39,078 nucleotides of DNA, taken from the IMG/VR virus record IMGVR_UViG_3300020160_003682, positions 1-39,078 of that record. One strand, given 5' to 3'. This stretch comes from a virus. The notes under the pieces are model-generated. The model was given only the letters and a program-made list of their open reading frames with translations. It did not search any database and was not told the origin of the DNA. The stretch's first letter is position 1, and each line of letters starts with the position of its first letter. Position numbers and translations under genes: made by a program. Shown here one piece after another: positions 1 to 7,054 of this stretch.

Positions 1-420
1 AAAAATAGAGAATATGTTAATCAAAGAAAAAGAGAGAATAGAGAAAAGAAAAAAGATGAATATAATAAAAGATGGTGTGAGTATATTAAAAATAGAAAAG
101 ATAATGATCCATTATATAAGCTCAGTTGTAATATAAGAACGCTTATATCACAATCGTTTAAAGGTCAGTTTACTAAAAAAGCAAAAAGAACAATAGAAAT
201 ATTAGGTTGTGATTTTGAAACATTTAAAGAACATATAGAAACCCAATTCACAGATGATATGAATTGGGATAATTATGCTTCTTATTGGCAGTTGGATCAT
301 AAAACACCAATTTCTTGGTCAGAGTCTGAAGAAGATGTTTATAGATTAAACCATTATACTAACTTTCAACCTCTTTTTTGGAAAGACAATATTTCAAAAG
401 GCAATAGATGGGAAGATTAA
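1..420 (+). CDS. HNH homing endonuclease, 5' end cut by window edge
   Basis: The reading frame is open from base 1 to TAA at 418-420, so 139 C-terminal residues are visible and the start lies outside. The N-terminal part is Lys/Arg/Asn-rich and helical. The C-terminal part has an HNH-like arrangement: WQLDHKTPISWS, then LNHYTNFQPLFWKDNISKGN, i.e. the DH..P, N..N..PL and DN..K signature of phage and giant-virus HNH nucleases. It would make a double-strand break in an allele lacking the gene. Codon use is AT-rich (AAA, TTA, GAT), unlike the neighbouring clamp gene, as expected for a mobile gene. Its stop overlaps the stop of the convergent clamp gene by two bases, with no terminator between them. 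The HNH assignment is from motif reading; the exact subfamily is unknown. Confidence 0.75.
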   Translation, partial: KNREYVNQRKRENREKKKDEYNKRWCEYIKNRKDNDPLYKLSCNIRTLISQSFKGQFTKKAKRTIEILGCDFETFKEHIETQFTDDMNWDNYASYWQLDHKTPISWSESEEDVYRLNHYTNFQPLFWKDNISKGNRWED

Positions 421-1208
421 ATATCGTCTTCATCGCCCCAGTCTTGCTCGAAGCTCAACATCAAATTTGATTCGTCATGCTTGACAAGCATGAAGTTGTC
501 GAATATGTTGAAGGTCACTTCTTCGCTTTCGTTAATGCAGTTGAGGAATCGCTTGTTTAGCATAAGCGTAGAATTCCTCTCCGCGTCTATCTGGTCTATC
601 TCCATCTCCCATGCGGCGGTCTCTGATATGATGACCTTTCCTCCTGAGATGGATATGTTCAGTATCTTTTCTCCGTTTATGGAGGAAAGCTTTTTTATGT
701 CTAGAAAGTCCTGCCTGGATATCTTAAAAGACCATCTGCTGTTCTTCAGGCTAAGCCCTTGGTCCAGCTGCTTCTTGCTGAGATCCTTTATCTCGTAGTG
801 CTCTCCTCCGATCCAGTTTACCTTGAGCTTTCCGCCCGCTATCTGTATGGCCCTAGCCACCATCACTTCGTCGCTTTCCTGCGATTCCTTGTGCGATATG
901 TCTATGGAAACCTTCTCGCTTTCCTTTAGGAAGGCCAGATTTTTGACGAATTTCTTCGCGTTGAGTATTATTATATCTATTCCATAGAGGAGGTCTTCGG
1001 ATCCTTCGAATATCTCGGAAGTCTTCATCAGATAGTTTTTGAAGGCCAGCACTGTCGATTTTCCCAATATCGAATATACCATCATGCTGTCTCCTTCGAT
1101 CTTTATCTTTATGGAGTCTGATATCTTCGTTAGGTCTTCCAACCTGGATATGAATTCAGGCAGCTTTTCTGTCTTTATCTTGAACTTGTCTTTTCCGGTC
1201 TTTGCCAT
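417..1208 (-). CDS. Sliding clamp (DNA polymerase processivity factor), gp45-like
   Basis: 263 residues. Two similar halves can be seen: residues ~8-60 (FKIKTEKLPEFISRLEDL then IKIEGDSMMVYSILGKSTV) and ~155-215 (WSFKISRQDFLDIKKLSSI then LNISISGGKVIISETAAWEM). Each has the helix, 'I.I.GG.v.i.s....' strand and hydrophobic layout of a processivity-fold domain. T4 gp45 (228 residues) also has two such domains and forms a trimeric ring that tethers the polymerase and, in T4, activates late transcription. The C-terminus is acidic (DWGDEDDI). If the AATATATA boxes in this window are late promoters, the clamp could be their mobile activator as in T4; that is inference. No Shine-Dalgarno sequence precedes the ATG at 1208. 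An alternative is another duplicated beta-sheet phage protein. Confidence 0.6.
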   Translation of the reverse strand: MAKTGKDKFKIKTEKLPEFISRLEDLTKISDSIKIKIEGDSMMVYSILGKSTVLAFKNYLMKTSEIFEGSEDLLYGIDIIILNAKKFVKNLAFLKESEKVSIDISHKESQESDEVMVARAIQIAGGKLKVNWIGGEHYEIKDLSKKQLDQGLSLKNSRWSFKISRQDFLDIKKLSSINGEKILNISISGGKVIISETAAWEMEIDQIDAERNSTLMLNKRFLNCINESEEVTFNIFDNFMLVKHDESNLMLSFEQDWGDEDDI

Positions 1209-1263
1209 ATCTTTTCTTTATAGACATGATATTTTGATATTCGGCATTTGTTTATGCAAAAAA

Positions 1264-1273
1264 TTTATATATA
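1264..1273 (+). promoter_or_regulatory. AATATATA-type promoter box, only 4 nt before ATG
   Basis: TTTATATATA followed by GAGT and the ATG at 1278. It fits the box seen before many genes here, but a start site 5-7 nt downstream would give a leaderless mRNA. Confidence 0.45.
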
Positions 1274-1277
1274 GAGT

Positions 1278-1856
1278 ATGATAAAGAAATGGAATGAATT
1301 CATCCGCGAATTCGTCGAATCTGGCGGATACATAGATTCTAGGATGCAGGAGATAAAAGACCTGCTGGACGGGATATCTTCCGAAGAAAGCAGCATTGTC
1401 TATGAGTGGGAAAACAAAGACGACCATAGGCTGATAGTAAGCTTCTCTTCAGGCGATCTTTCTGTGAGCTACGACTTCGACATAGACGACCTGCATCTGA
1501 CGAAGACCGCGGGAGATTCGGTAGACTTCCAGTCTCCGGTAGAGTCTATAGAAGAAGGAATCGAGATGATCGAGCAGGACATAAAGTCGATACTCGATAT
1601 CGAGGAGTCTATCCTGTTCGAGGCTAGGGCGAAGGCCCAGAGGTACAAAGGCAGGAAGATACCTGGAAAGTACCTTACGAAGAATCCTGGAAAGATGAAG
1701 AAGGAAATCGACAGGTTCGTAGGAAAGAAAGAATACAAGAAAGACTGGGACGCGGACTACACTTCAGGAAAAGGTGGCGAAGGAAAAAGAGTCAAGACGA
1801 AGAAGTCCGCCGCAACGAAGGCATACCAGAGGATGTTCGGAAAAAAAGAAGACTGA
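1278..1856 (+). CDS. Putative internal head protein with capsid-targeting-like N-terminus and basic C-terminus
   Basis: 192 residues, not matched to a named family. The N-terminus MIKKWNEFIREFVESGG resembles the capsid-targeting peptide of T4 internal proteins (MKTYQEFIAE in IPIII) and contains I-R-E, which fits the (I/L)-x-E cleavage rule of the T4 prohead protease. Residues ~15-105 are acidic. A second L-F-E site lies in ESILFEARAKAQ near residue 113, and everything after it is strongly basic (KRVKTKKSAATKAYQRMFGK). Cleavage there would release a ~80-residue basic peptide suited to DNA binding inside the capsid. The ATG at 1278 is chosen because the targeting-like motif begins exactly there. 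The acidic first half could shield the basic half before cleavage; that is inference. Confidence 0.55.
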   Translation: MIKKWNEFIREFVESGGYIDSRMQEIKDLLDGISSEESSIVYEWENKDDHRLIVSFSSGDLSVSYDFDIDDLHLTKTAGDSVDFQSPVESIEEGIEMIEQDIKSILDIEESILFEARAKAQRYKGRKIPGKYLTKNPGKMKKEIDRFVGKKEYKKDWDADYTSGKGGEGKRVKTKKSAATKAYQRMFGKKED

Positions 1857-2747
1857 TTATAATTTTCTAAGAATTAGATTTTTAATCTTTTTGTCTTCTT
1901 TTAACCAGATACATGCGGTTGATGTTTTTATGTCGAAATATTCGCATACTTCTTTAAGTCCTGAGAATTCTTTGATTATATTTTCATTTTCGTCTATCAG
2001 AATGGATCGTATTCTTCTTTTGATATTTTTTTCTGTTTCTCTATATTTTCCTCTTGATTTTCCCTTTCTATTCTCGTTGTATTTTTTAAAGCTTTCTGAA
2101 TTTTTCAATCCATCCGATAGGTTTTTCCTATATTCTTCCGAATTCAGTCTGTCTCTATGCGGTTTTGATTTTTTCAGAGATTCAGACATATTTTTTCTAT
2201 ATTCATTGAATTCTTCTTCTGTTAATGATGTCCACCATCGTTTTATCGACTCTGATATATTATTTCGAAATTCTTCGGTGTAGATCGATTTATGCCTTTC
2301 TGAATTTTTAACAGATTTCGACATTGATTCGCGATATTCTACTGATTTTCTTTCTTCGAATATTTTTTCCATTTTTTCCATGAATTCCTGATCATGAAGG
2401 TATTTATATCTCATCGTTTTTGAAATGGCATCTTTTATATAATCATCTTTGATGGAATATAATCCGGACGTCATGTTGCATAAGTTTTGTATTCCGAATC
2501 TTTCGATTATCTCCTGTTCTTTTTCATATGCAGTCCTTTCATCATCTGTCTCAAAAACTATCTCATATTTGACATCATCATATTCTTTCAATATATTTTT
2601 GATTTTTCTGAAGAGAAAAATATTATTGTTTGATATCTTGTCCTGTTTTGCCAATTGACTATGCCTTTTCATTCTGTTTCCTTTTCCTTTGCCGACATAG
2701 AAGACCTTATTGTTTTTTGGCGATTTTAAAAGATAGACATAGTACAT
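1857..2747 (-). CDS. GIY-YIG homing endonuclease with NUMOD3-like repeats
   Basis: 296 residues. The GIY-YIG domain is at the N-terminus: YYVYLLKSP and VFYVGKGKGNRMKRH give the two tyrosine-containing strands and the catalytic Arg, and the Glu occurs in the AYEKEQEII region. Residues ~120-230 hold several short repeats of the type SEEYRKNLSDGLKNSE, matching NUMOD3 DNA-binding segments. The C-terminus (FSGLKEVCEYFDIKTSTACI) looks like a NUMOD1 helix-turn-helix. This is the T4 Seg/I-TevI type of site-specific nuclease. It is AT-rich relative to neighbours and is a free-standing gene inserted between two head-protein candidates. It ends one base after the stop of the convergent plus-strand gene, with no terminator between. 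Confidence 0.93.
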   Translation of the reverse strand: MYYVYLLKSPKNNKVFYVGKGKGNRMKRHSQLAKQDKISNNNIFLFRKIKNILKEYDDVKYEIVFETDDERTAYEKEQEIIERFGIQNLCNMTSGLYSIKDDYIKDAISKTMRYKYLHDQEFMEKMEKIFEERKSVEYRESMSKSVKNSERHKSIYTEEFRNNISESIKRWWTSLTEEEFNEYRKNMSESLKKSKPHRDRLNSEEYRKNLSDGLKNSESFKKYNENRKGKSRGKYRETEKNIKRRIRSILIDENENIIKEFSGLKEVCEYFDIKTSTACIWLKEDKKIKNLILRKL

Positions 2748-2761
2748 AATCGATTTATATT

Positions 2762-2779
2762 TTGTTTATATATAAACAA
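2762..2779. promoter_or_regulatory. Perfect 18-bp palindrome in the divergent intergenic region
   Basis: TTGTTTATATATAAACAA is identical on both strands. It lies 15 nt before the GIY-YIG start and its centre forms an ATATATA box readable in either direction. It could be a symmetric promoter core or an operator; only the symmetry is certain. Confidence 0.5.
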
Positions 2780-2820
2780 GTTAACACACCCTATATTTTT
2801 TTTTTTGAAATATTTTTGAT

Positions 2821-2828
2821 AATATATA
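2821..2828 (+). promoter_or_regulatory. AATATATA promoter box, 5 nt before ATG
   Basis: AATATATA then CTATT and ATG at 2834. This is another member of the close-spaced class that would give a leaderless transcript. Confidence 0.45.
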
Positions 2829-2833
2829 CTATT

Positions 2834-3202
2834 ATGAAGAATATAATGAATTTTGAAAAATTTTCGGATAATATTGATTTCGATAGCTATCTTTATTTGG
2901 TAGAAGATATATTGAACGAGGCTAGCGCTGGATCTATAGACAATCCAAATTCAAAGGCCGCGAAGATGATTAAAAACAAATCAAAACAGAGTGGAATTCC
3001 TGTCGGAATTCTTAAAAAAGTTTATAAGCGTGGCTCCGCGGCCTGGAATTCGGGCCATCGACCAGGAACGCCACAACAGGCCTGGGCGACTGGACGCGTG
3101 AACAGCTTCATAACAGGTTCCGGCGGTGCTAGAAAAGCGGATGCTGAATTATGGACAAAGGCCAAAGCGGCCAAAGCAAGAAAGAAGAAGAAAAAGAAAT
3201 AA
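2834..3202 (+). CDS. Basic DUF5824-like protein with capsid-targeting-like N-terminus
   Basis: 122 residues. The N-terminus MNFEKFSDN...LVEDILNEAS resembles a T4-type capsid-targeting sequence and ends in L-N-E before Ala-Ser, a good prohead-protease site. The body (GIPVGILKKVYKRGSAAWNS, GHRPGTPQQAWATGRVNSFI) matches, from memory, the DUF5824 domain common in phage proteins, some of them head-associated. The C-terminus is a Lys/Ala/Arg tail ending in seven lysines, probably DNA-contacting. ATG 2834 is preferred over an earlier in-frame ATG at 2762 because the latter lies in the palindromic promoter region; ATG 2846 is an alternative. A bidirectional terminator follows directly. The function in the head is inference. 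Confidence 0.65.
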   Translation: MKNIMNFEKFSDNIDFDSYLYLVEDILNEASAGSIDNPNSKAAKMIKNKSKQSGIPVGILKKVYKRGSAAWNSGHRPGTPQQAWATGRVNSFITGSGGARKADAELWTKAKAAKARKKKKKK

Positions 3203-3205
3203 CAA

Positions 3206-3236
3206 AAAAGCCACTCATTTGAGTGGCTTTTTTTAT
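3206..3236. terminator. Bidirectional intrinsic terminator
   Basis: AAGCCACTC-ATTT-GAGTGGCTT with A- and T-runs on either side. It separates the convergent gene pair ending at 3202 and 3233. Confidence 0.9.
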
Positions 3237-4303
3237 GCGTTGTATTTGAAGCTGTGTCCTTCTTCGATGTTCAGCAGCGTCTGGTATATCAGCTTGATGA
3301 TGTTCTTCACGTCGTCTCTGTGTACCGTCTCGCATGTCGTGTGCATGTACTTCAGAGGAAGCGAGATCAATACAGAAGGAACTCCTCCGTTTGAATAGGC
3401 GAACGCGTCTGTATCTGTTCCTGTGGATGTAGAGCTGGCAGCCAGCTGAACGGGAATATTCTTCTTCGCCGCTGTATCCAATACGAGCTTCCTCAGCTTG
3501 TTGTGCACCGCAGGCGCTCTCGTTATGACTCCGCCCTGTCCTGCTACGTGCTCTCCTTCCTTGCTCGCGTTGTAGCATGGAGAAGAAGTCTCGTGGCACA
3601 CGTCTGTTATGATTGCCACGTTTGGCTTTATTGTCTGCGTGACCATCTGCGCTCCTCTGAGGCCGATTTCTTCTTGGACAGAGTTGACGATGTATAGCTT
3701 GAAAGGAAGCTCTTTGCCTTTTTCCTTCAGCTTTCTCGCCACTTCGGCGATCATGAATCCTCCGATCCTGTTGTCCAATGCCCTTCCGGTGTAGTAGTCC
3801 TTACCGAGCTTCATGAACTGGTCTTTGAAAGTGACGACCGTCCCTACGTTGATTCCCATCTCTATGACTTCGTCTTTGCTTGCGGCGCCGACATCGATGA
3901 ATATAGAGTCCAGGTCTGATTCTTTCTTGCGGTATGAAATATGTATCGCCGGATGGCCGAAGATGCCGTCTACTGGCCCGTCTTCTCCCCATAGGGTCAC
4001 TCTCATCGAAGGAGCGATCGTCGCGTCAGATCCTCCGTTCCTGATTACTTTTATATATCCCTTCGAGTCGATGTGGTTGACGAACCACGAAATCTCGTCG
4101 CAATGGGATTCCAAAACCACTTTGTAGTCAGAGTCCATATTGCCCATTATGCCATATGCAGTGCCATAGTTATCTAATTCAATTTTGTCTACATATTTGG
4201 AAATGTGATCCATCCAAATCTTTTGAGTTCCAAGTTGATATTCAAAACCAACTGGGCCATTTGAATTTAGATATGTTTCTAAAAATTCCTCGTTTATTTT
4301 CAT
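3233..4303 (-). CDS. M42-family metallo-aminopeptidase
   Basis: 356 residues, full length for M42 (glutamyl aminopeptidase/endoglucanase M/TET) enzymes. These are dinuclear metal peptidases that remove N-terminal residues from peptides, usually as dodecamers in the cytoplasm. The metal and catalytic positions are visible: H67 and D69 in LESHCDEISWFV, D177 in GRALDNRIGG, E211/E212 in VQEEIGLRGA, D234 in ITDVCHE, and the C-terminal His in KYMHTTCE. The enzyme therefore looks active. Such a gene is not normal in tailed phages; roles in recycling peptides for synthesis or in trimming a virion or host protein are guesses. The first ~55 codons (4140-4303) are AT-richer than the rest and abut the homing-endonuclease insertion. 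The start has no Shine-Dalgarno sequence. Confidence 0.93.
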   Translation of the reverse strand: MKINEEFLETYLNSNGPVGFEYQLGTQKIWMDHISKYVDKIELDNYGTAYGIMGNMDSDYKVVLESHCDEISWFVNHIDSKGYIKVIRNGGSDATIAPSMRVTLWGEDGPVDGIFGHPAIHISYRKKESDLDSIFIDVGAASKDEVIEMGINVGTVVTFKDQFMKLGKDYYTGRALDNRIGGFMIAEVARKLKEKGKELPFKLYIVNSVQEEIGLRGAQMVTQTIKPNVAIITDVCHETSSPCYNASKEGEHVAGQGGVITRAPAVHNKLRKLVLDTAAKKNIPVQLAASSTSTGTDTDAFAYSNGGVPSVLISLPLKYMHTTCETVHRDDVKNIIKLIYQTLLNIEEGHSFKYNA

Positions 4304-4394
4304 ATAAAATTATTTCTATTATAGATTTTTTTATTTTAAAAAGATAGAAAGTTTGAAAATATACAAAAATATACAAAAATGATTTTATTAGATT

Positions 4395-4402
4395 GATATA
4401 TA
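4395..4402 (+). promoter_or_regulatory. GATATATA promoter box, 4 nt before ATG
   Basis: GATATATA-CATT-ATG (4407). The TATATACATTAT sequence recurs in both boxes before the tail tube gene. Confidence 0.5.
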
Positions 4403-4406
4403 CATT

Positions 4407-4553
4407 ATGAAAGCCAAAGAAGTGATGAAAAAATACAATATAACTAGAAATACTCTAAGTAACTGGGTAAAGAGAGGTTGGATAGAAGTTAAGAAAATGC
4501 CGTCGGGTAGATACATTTATCTTGAAAAAAATATAGATGGCAGTGAGTGTTAA
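4407..4553 (+). CDS. 48-residue helix-turn-helix DNA-binding protein
   Basis: Small ORF beginning MKAKEVMKKYNITRNTLSNW and continuing VKRGWIEVKKMPSGRYIYLE. This is the compact excisionase/MerR-type helix-turn-helix: a recognition helix after 'YNITRNTLSNWVKRGWI' and a beta-wing after it. It overlaps the next gene by 17 bases in another frame, so the two are almost certainly co-transcribed and co-translated. It could supply target recognition or self-regulation for the homing endonuclease; this is inference. The gene is AT-rich like its partner. Confidence 0.65.
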   Translation: MKAKEVMKKYNITRNTLSNWVKRGWIEVKKMPSGRYIYLEKNIDGSEC

Positions 4554-5415
4554 ATTTACAAAAGATGATTTTATTCGCGAGTCCATAAAAATACATGGCG
4601 ATAGATATGACTATTCGCTGGTGAAATATGTCAAATCTTCCGAAAAGGTAGTCATTGTATGCAGGAAACATGGTAGCTTTAATCAAAGAGCCGGCAATCA
4701 TTTGAGAGGAAGAGGATGCTATGATTGCAAAAAGACAAAAAAATATGATTCTGAAAAATTCATAAATCTATCAAAAGATATACATGGCGATAAGTATTCT
4801 TATCATAAAGTCATTTATGAAGGATCGCATAAAGATGTCACAATATCTTGCAAAATACATGGTGATTTTAATCAGTCCCCGACTAACCATTTGAGAGGAA
4901 AGGGATGTAGTGAATGTCATATAGAATCGACCAGGATGGTTTTTGAAGATTTCATAAATAAATGCAATTCGGTTCATAATTTTAAATATGATTATGATTT
5001 ATTAGTATACAAAAACATGAGAGCTGACATTTTAATAAAATGCAGGGAACATGGCAATTTTAAACAAAGAGCCAAAAATCATTTAGATGGACAAGGATGT
5101 CCTAAATGTGGCGATAGTTTTGGAATTAAAGAAAACAAATGGTTGGATTTATATAGTATAAAAGAACGACAAATTAGAATAGGTAGATATATTGTTGATG
5201 GTTATGATCCTGATACAAAAACAGTCTATGAATTCAATGGCGATTTTTGGCACGGAAACCCCGAAATCTTTAAAAGAGATGATTTTAATAGTGTTCTGAA
5301 CATAAAATTCGGAGATTTATATGATAAGACTATTAGAAAAGAGATAGAATTGAAGAAGATGGGCTATGAAGTTATCTCGATTTGGGAAAATGATTTCAAT
5401 AAACTATGTTTATAA
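4537..5415 (+). CDS. Vsr-like (EDxHD) homing endonuclease with three zinc-finger-like repeats
   Basis: 292 residues. Three repeats of ~65 residues start at about residues 9, 72 and 135 (FIRESIKIHGDRYDYSLV, FINLSKDIHGDKYSYHKV, FINKCNSVHNFKYDYDLL). Each ends with CxxHG...NHL.G.GC..C, a likely Zn-binding DUF723-type DNA-recognition unit. The C-terminal ~95 residues (RIGRYIVDGYDPDTKTVYEF then NGDFWHGNP and GYEVISIWENDF) carry the D...E..GD..H signature of the Vsr-fold/EDxHD nucleases such as I-Bth0305I. It would nick or cut a specific site for homing. AT-rich codon use marks it as an import. Confidence 0.88.
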   Translation: MAVSVKFTKDDFIRESIKIHGDRYDYSLVKYVKSSEKVVIVCRKHGSFNQRAGNHLRGRGCYDCKKTKKYDSEKFINLSKDIHGDKYSYHKVIYEGSHKDVTISCKIHGDFNQSPTNHLRGKGCSECHIESTRMVFEDFINKCNSVHNFKYDYDLLVYKNMRADILIKCREHGNFKQRAKNHLDGQGCPKCGDSFGIKENKWLDLYSIKERQIRIGRYIVDGYDPDTKTVYEFNGDFWHGNPEIFKRDDFNSVLNIKFGDLYDKTIRKEIELKKMGYEVISIWENDFNKLCL

Positions 5416-5423
5416 AATATAAT

Positions 5424-5795
5424 ATGATAAAGTTCAAGCTTATAGAAGACTGGTACATAGACGACTTTTTCGAGAAAGTCAAGATATACGAATCAGGCCA
5501 TGTATTCTCTCCGTCGGTCGACGGCGAATTCAAAGGAAAGTACATAATAGATAATCCCATAAACAAAGGCCGAATGGTCATGGACTTCGACCAGATGCTG
5601 AAGGCGAATAACGGAGAGAAGAATCTGTTCGAGCCGATAGACGAGCAGGAGATAAATCTTGTCGTGGAAGAAGTCACGGAAGACAAAGATCTCGAAATAA
5701 AGAGCTGGCGTATACAGCTTGACGTGAAGACTTCCAAGCGTAATCTGAAGAAGATAGAATCTTTCATAAGAGAAAACATAGTAGATCTTCTATAA
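5424..5795 (+). CDS. Conserved phage hypothetical, acidic, 123 residues
   Basis: The protein begins MIKFKLIEDWYIDDFFEKVK. ATG 5424 is chosen rather than 5406 because 5406 lies inside the end of the endonuclease gene. It has alternating charged strands and helices, no cysteines and no membrane segment, and ends in a helix (KRNLKKIESFIRENIVDLL). Its codon use (ATA, AAG, GAC, CTG) is that of the phage backbone, so the composition boundary with the endonuclease lies between the two genes. No family recognised. A hairpin terminator follows at once. Confidence 0.75.
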   Translation: MIKFKLIEDWYIDDFFEKVKIYESGHVFSPSVDGEFKGKYIIDNPINKGRMVMDFDQMLKANNGEKNLFEPIDEQEINLVVEEVTEDKDLEIKSWRIQLDVKTSKRNLKKIESFIRENIVDLL

Positions 5796-5796
5796 G

Positions 5797-5823
5797 AAAA
5801 GCCGCTGTTAAGCGGCTTTTTAT
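5797..5823. terminator. Bidirectional intrinsic terminator
   Basis: AAAAGCCGCT-GTTA-AGCGGCTTTTTA between the convergent genes ending at 5795 and 5820. Confidence 0.88.
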
Positions 5824-6083
5824 TTGAATCTAGATATAGTCTTTATTCTCCATGTCGGAATCCTCATGCTCTGCAGTCCGGTATTCTGCGGCTTTCTTAT
5901 GAAGGTCGTTCCGTCGCTGCTGGGCGCTGCCTCTACGCATAGATATGTCGTTCCGTCTACGAGCTCTACCTTCGTGTCTATTATGGTAAGGTCGTTGTTT
6001 ATCTCGCGCGCCCATAGAAATATCAGCGCTGCGAATACGCATGCTCCGAATATTGCGCCTATTGTTTCTGGTATTTTTTCCAT
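5820..6083 (-). CDS. Small single-span membrane protein
   Basis: 87 residues. Residues ~7-25 (TIGAIFGACVFAALIFLWAR) form one transmembrane helix, followed by a polar beta-rich domain with one Cys. No lipobox is present, so it is not an obvious outer-membrane spanin. Possible roles are an inner-membrane spanin-like or superinfection protein; nothing decides this. It is the last gene of the minus-strand run starting at 7010 and lies 8 nt after the UvsY-like gene. Confidence 0.65.
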   Translation of the reverse strand: MEKIPETIGAIFGACVFAALIFLWAREINNDLTIIDTKVELVDGTTYLCVEAAPSSDGTTFIRKPQNTGLQSMRIPTWRIKTISRFK

Positions 6084-6091
6084 TTTCTATA

Positions 6092-6586
6092 TTATCTTCC
6101 TAGATAGTTCATCAGCTCTATCATGTTCTTGATAGAGAAGCCAAAGGCTTCGAGGTTCTTCACCGTGTCTCTCAAGAATGTTATATAAGATTCTATGAGC
6201 TCCAGGCACCTGTCGTTCTCCGCGATGTGTGCGTCTATCAGAAGAGCCTTCTCTCCCATGTTGGTCTTTACCTGGAATCCTATGGCGTAGAAAACGAACT
6301 TGTCTTGCCTGAGCTTCTTTATCTTGGTGGTCTCTTTGCTCCTTTTGTTGAGGAAGAAGTTTATGTTCTCGTTTATCTGCTGCCTATAGGAAAGAGCCGT
6401 CGCCTGTGCCTCCAATATGAACTTTGAGTTCGAAGGATTCGAGAGATCTGTCGTCAGTGCCTTGAATAGAGGCTCGACCTGCTTGTTCCATTCTGCCCTC
6501 TTGTCGTTGAATAGCTCCTCGAGCCTGTCGTTGGTCTCTTTGGTCTTCTGTATTCGGTCTAGTTCTTCCTGATTATATAGATTCAT
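6092..6586 (-). CDS. UvsY-like recombination mediator (putative)
   Basis: 164 residues, nearly all helical and charged. The layout matches T4 UvsY (137 residues): a central KRSKETTKIKKLRQDK segment, then F-Y-x-x-G-F, then a C-terminal helix pair ending FLRDTVKNLEAFGFSIKNMI, which parallels the UvsY end 'ALDAIKSRGFAIKHI'. UvsY loads the UvsX recombinase on gp32-coated single-stranded DNA in T4. The start codon sits inside the 3' end of the upstream gene (14-nt overlap), so translation is probably coupled. Similarity is by eye only; another coiled-coil protein is possible. Confidence 0.5.
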   Translation of the reverse strand: MNLYNQEELDRIQKTKETNDRLEELFNDKRAEWNKQVEPLFKALTTDLSNPSNSKFILEAQATALSYRQQINENINFFLNKRSKETTKIKKLRQDKFVFYAIGFQVKTNMGEKALLIDAHIAENDRCLELIESYITFLRDTVKNLEAFGFSIKNMIELMNYLGR

Positions 6587-7010
6587 CTTCGTCGTCTAGT
6601 ATTTTTCTCATCTTCCAGTCTCTATGGAGGTCCTTCTTGTAGCAGCCTGAGAATGTCTGGTCTACCATATCTCGGAAGTTCCTTTCGATCCTGGATGATA
6701 TATATTCTTCCAGCCGGGCCGCCCATTTTTCGAGAAGAATATTGTCTTCGAACGTTATCTGAGATATTTCCGTCCTGTCCGAGTTCATGACTATGCAGCC
6801 GTTCCTGCAGTCGAAGTGTATCGACATCCTTCCTGAATATCCCGAATATCTTCCCCAGCTGCTGTTGGAATTCGCGGAAGGATCATCGTCTATGTTTAGC
6901 GTGATCCAATAGTTCCTGTGTGCGAACTTTATCTCTTTCTGGATTGTTATCCTCTCGTCTTCTTTCCTTTCCATCAAAAAGCAAAGAAGCTCGTCCAATT
7001 CTTCAATCAT
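6573..7010 (-). CDS. Conserved phage hypothetical, 145 residues
   Basis: The N-terminal helix (MIEELDELLCFLMERKED) is followed by a beta-rich centre with the Ser/Gly/Tyr-rich patch SWGRYSGYSGRMSIHF and a C-terminal helical segment containing HRDWKMRKILDDEDES. No signal peptide or membrane segment. It is the first gene of a three-gene minus-strand run (this gene, UvsY-like, membrane protein), which hints at a replication or recombination link but proves nothing. Family not recognised. Confidence 0.7.
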   Translation of the reverse strand: MIEELDELLCFLMERKEDERITIQKEIKFAHRNYWITLNIDDDPSANSNSSWGRYSGYSGRMSIHFDCRNGCIVMNSDRTEISQITFEDNILLEKWAARLEEYISSRIERNFRDMVDQTFSGCYKKDLHRDWKMRKILDDEDESI

Positions 7011-7054
7011 GGCATTTCTTTATTGATTGTATTCGATATCGAGAAGCTTGTTTG

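Noticed and set aside
3129-3599. 156-codon minus-strand ORF overlapping the M42 gene
   Set aside because: Arg/His-rich shadow frame that crosses the terminator; the M42 frame is clearly the real one.
4361-4381. Short direct repeat ATACAAAAAT x2 upstream of the M42 and HTH genes
   Set aside because: Only two AT-rich copies; could be an iteron-like site but is not distinguishable from background.
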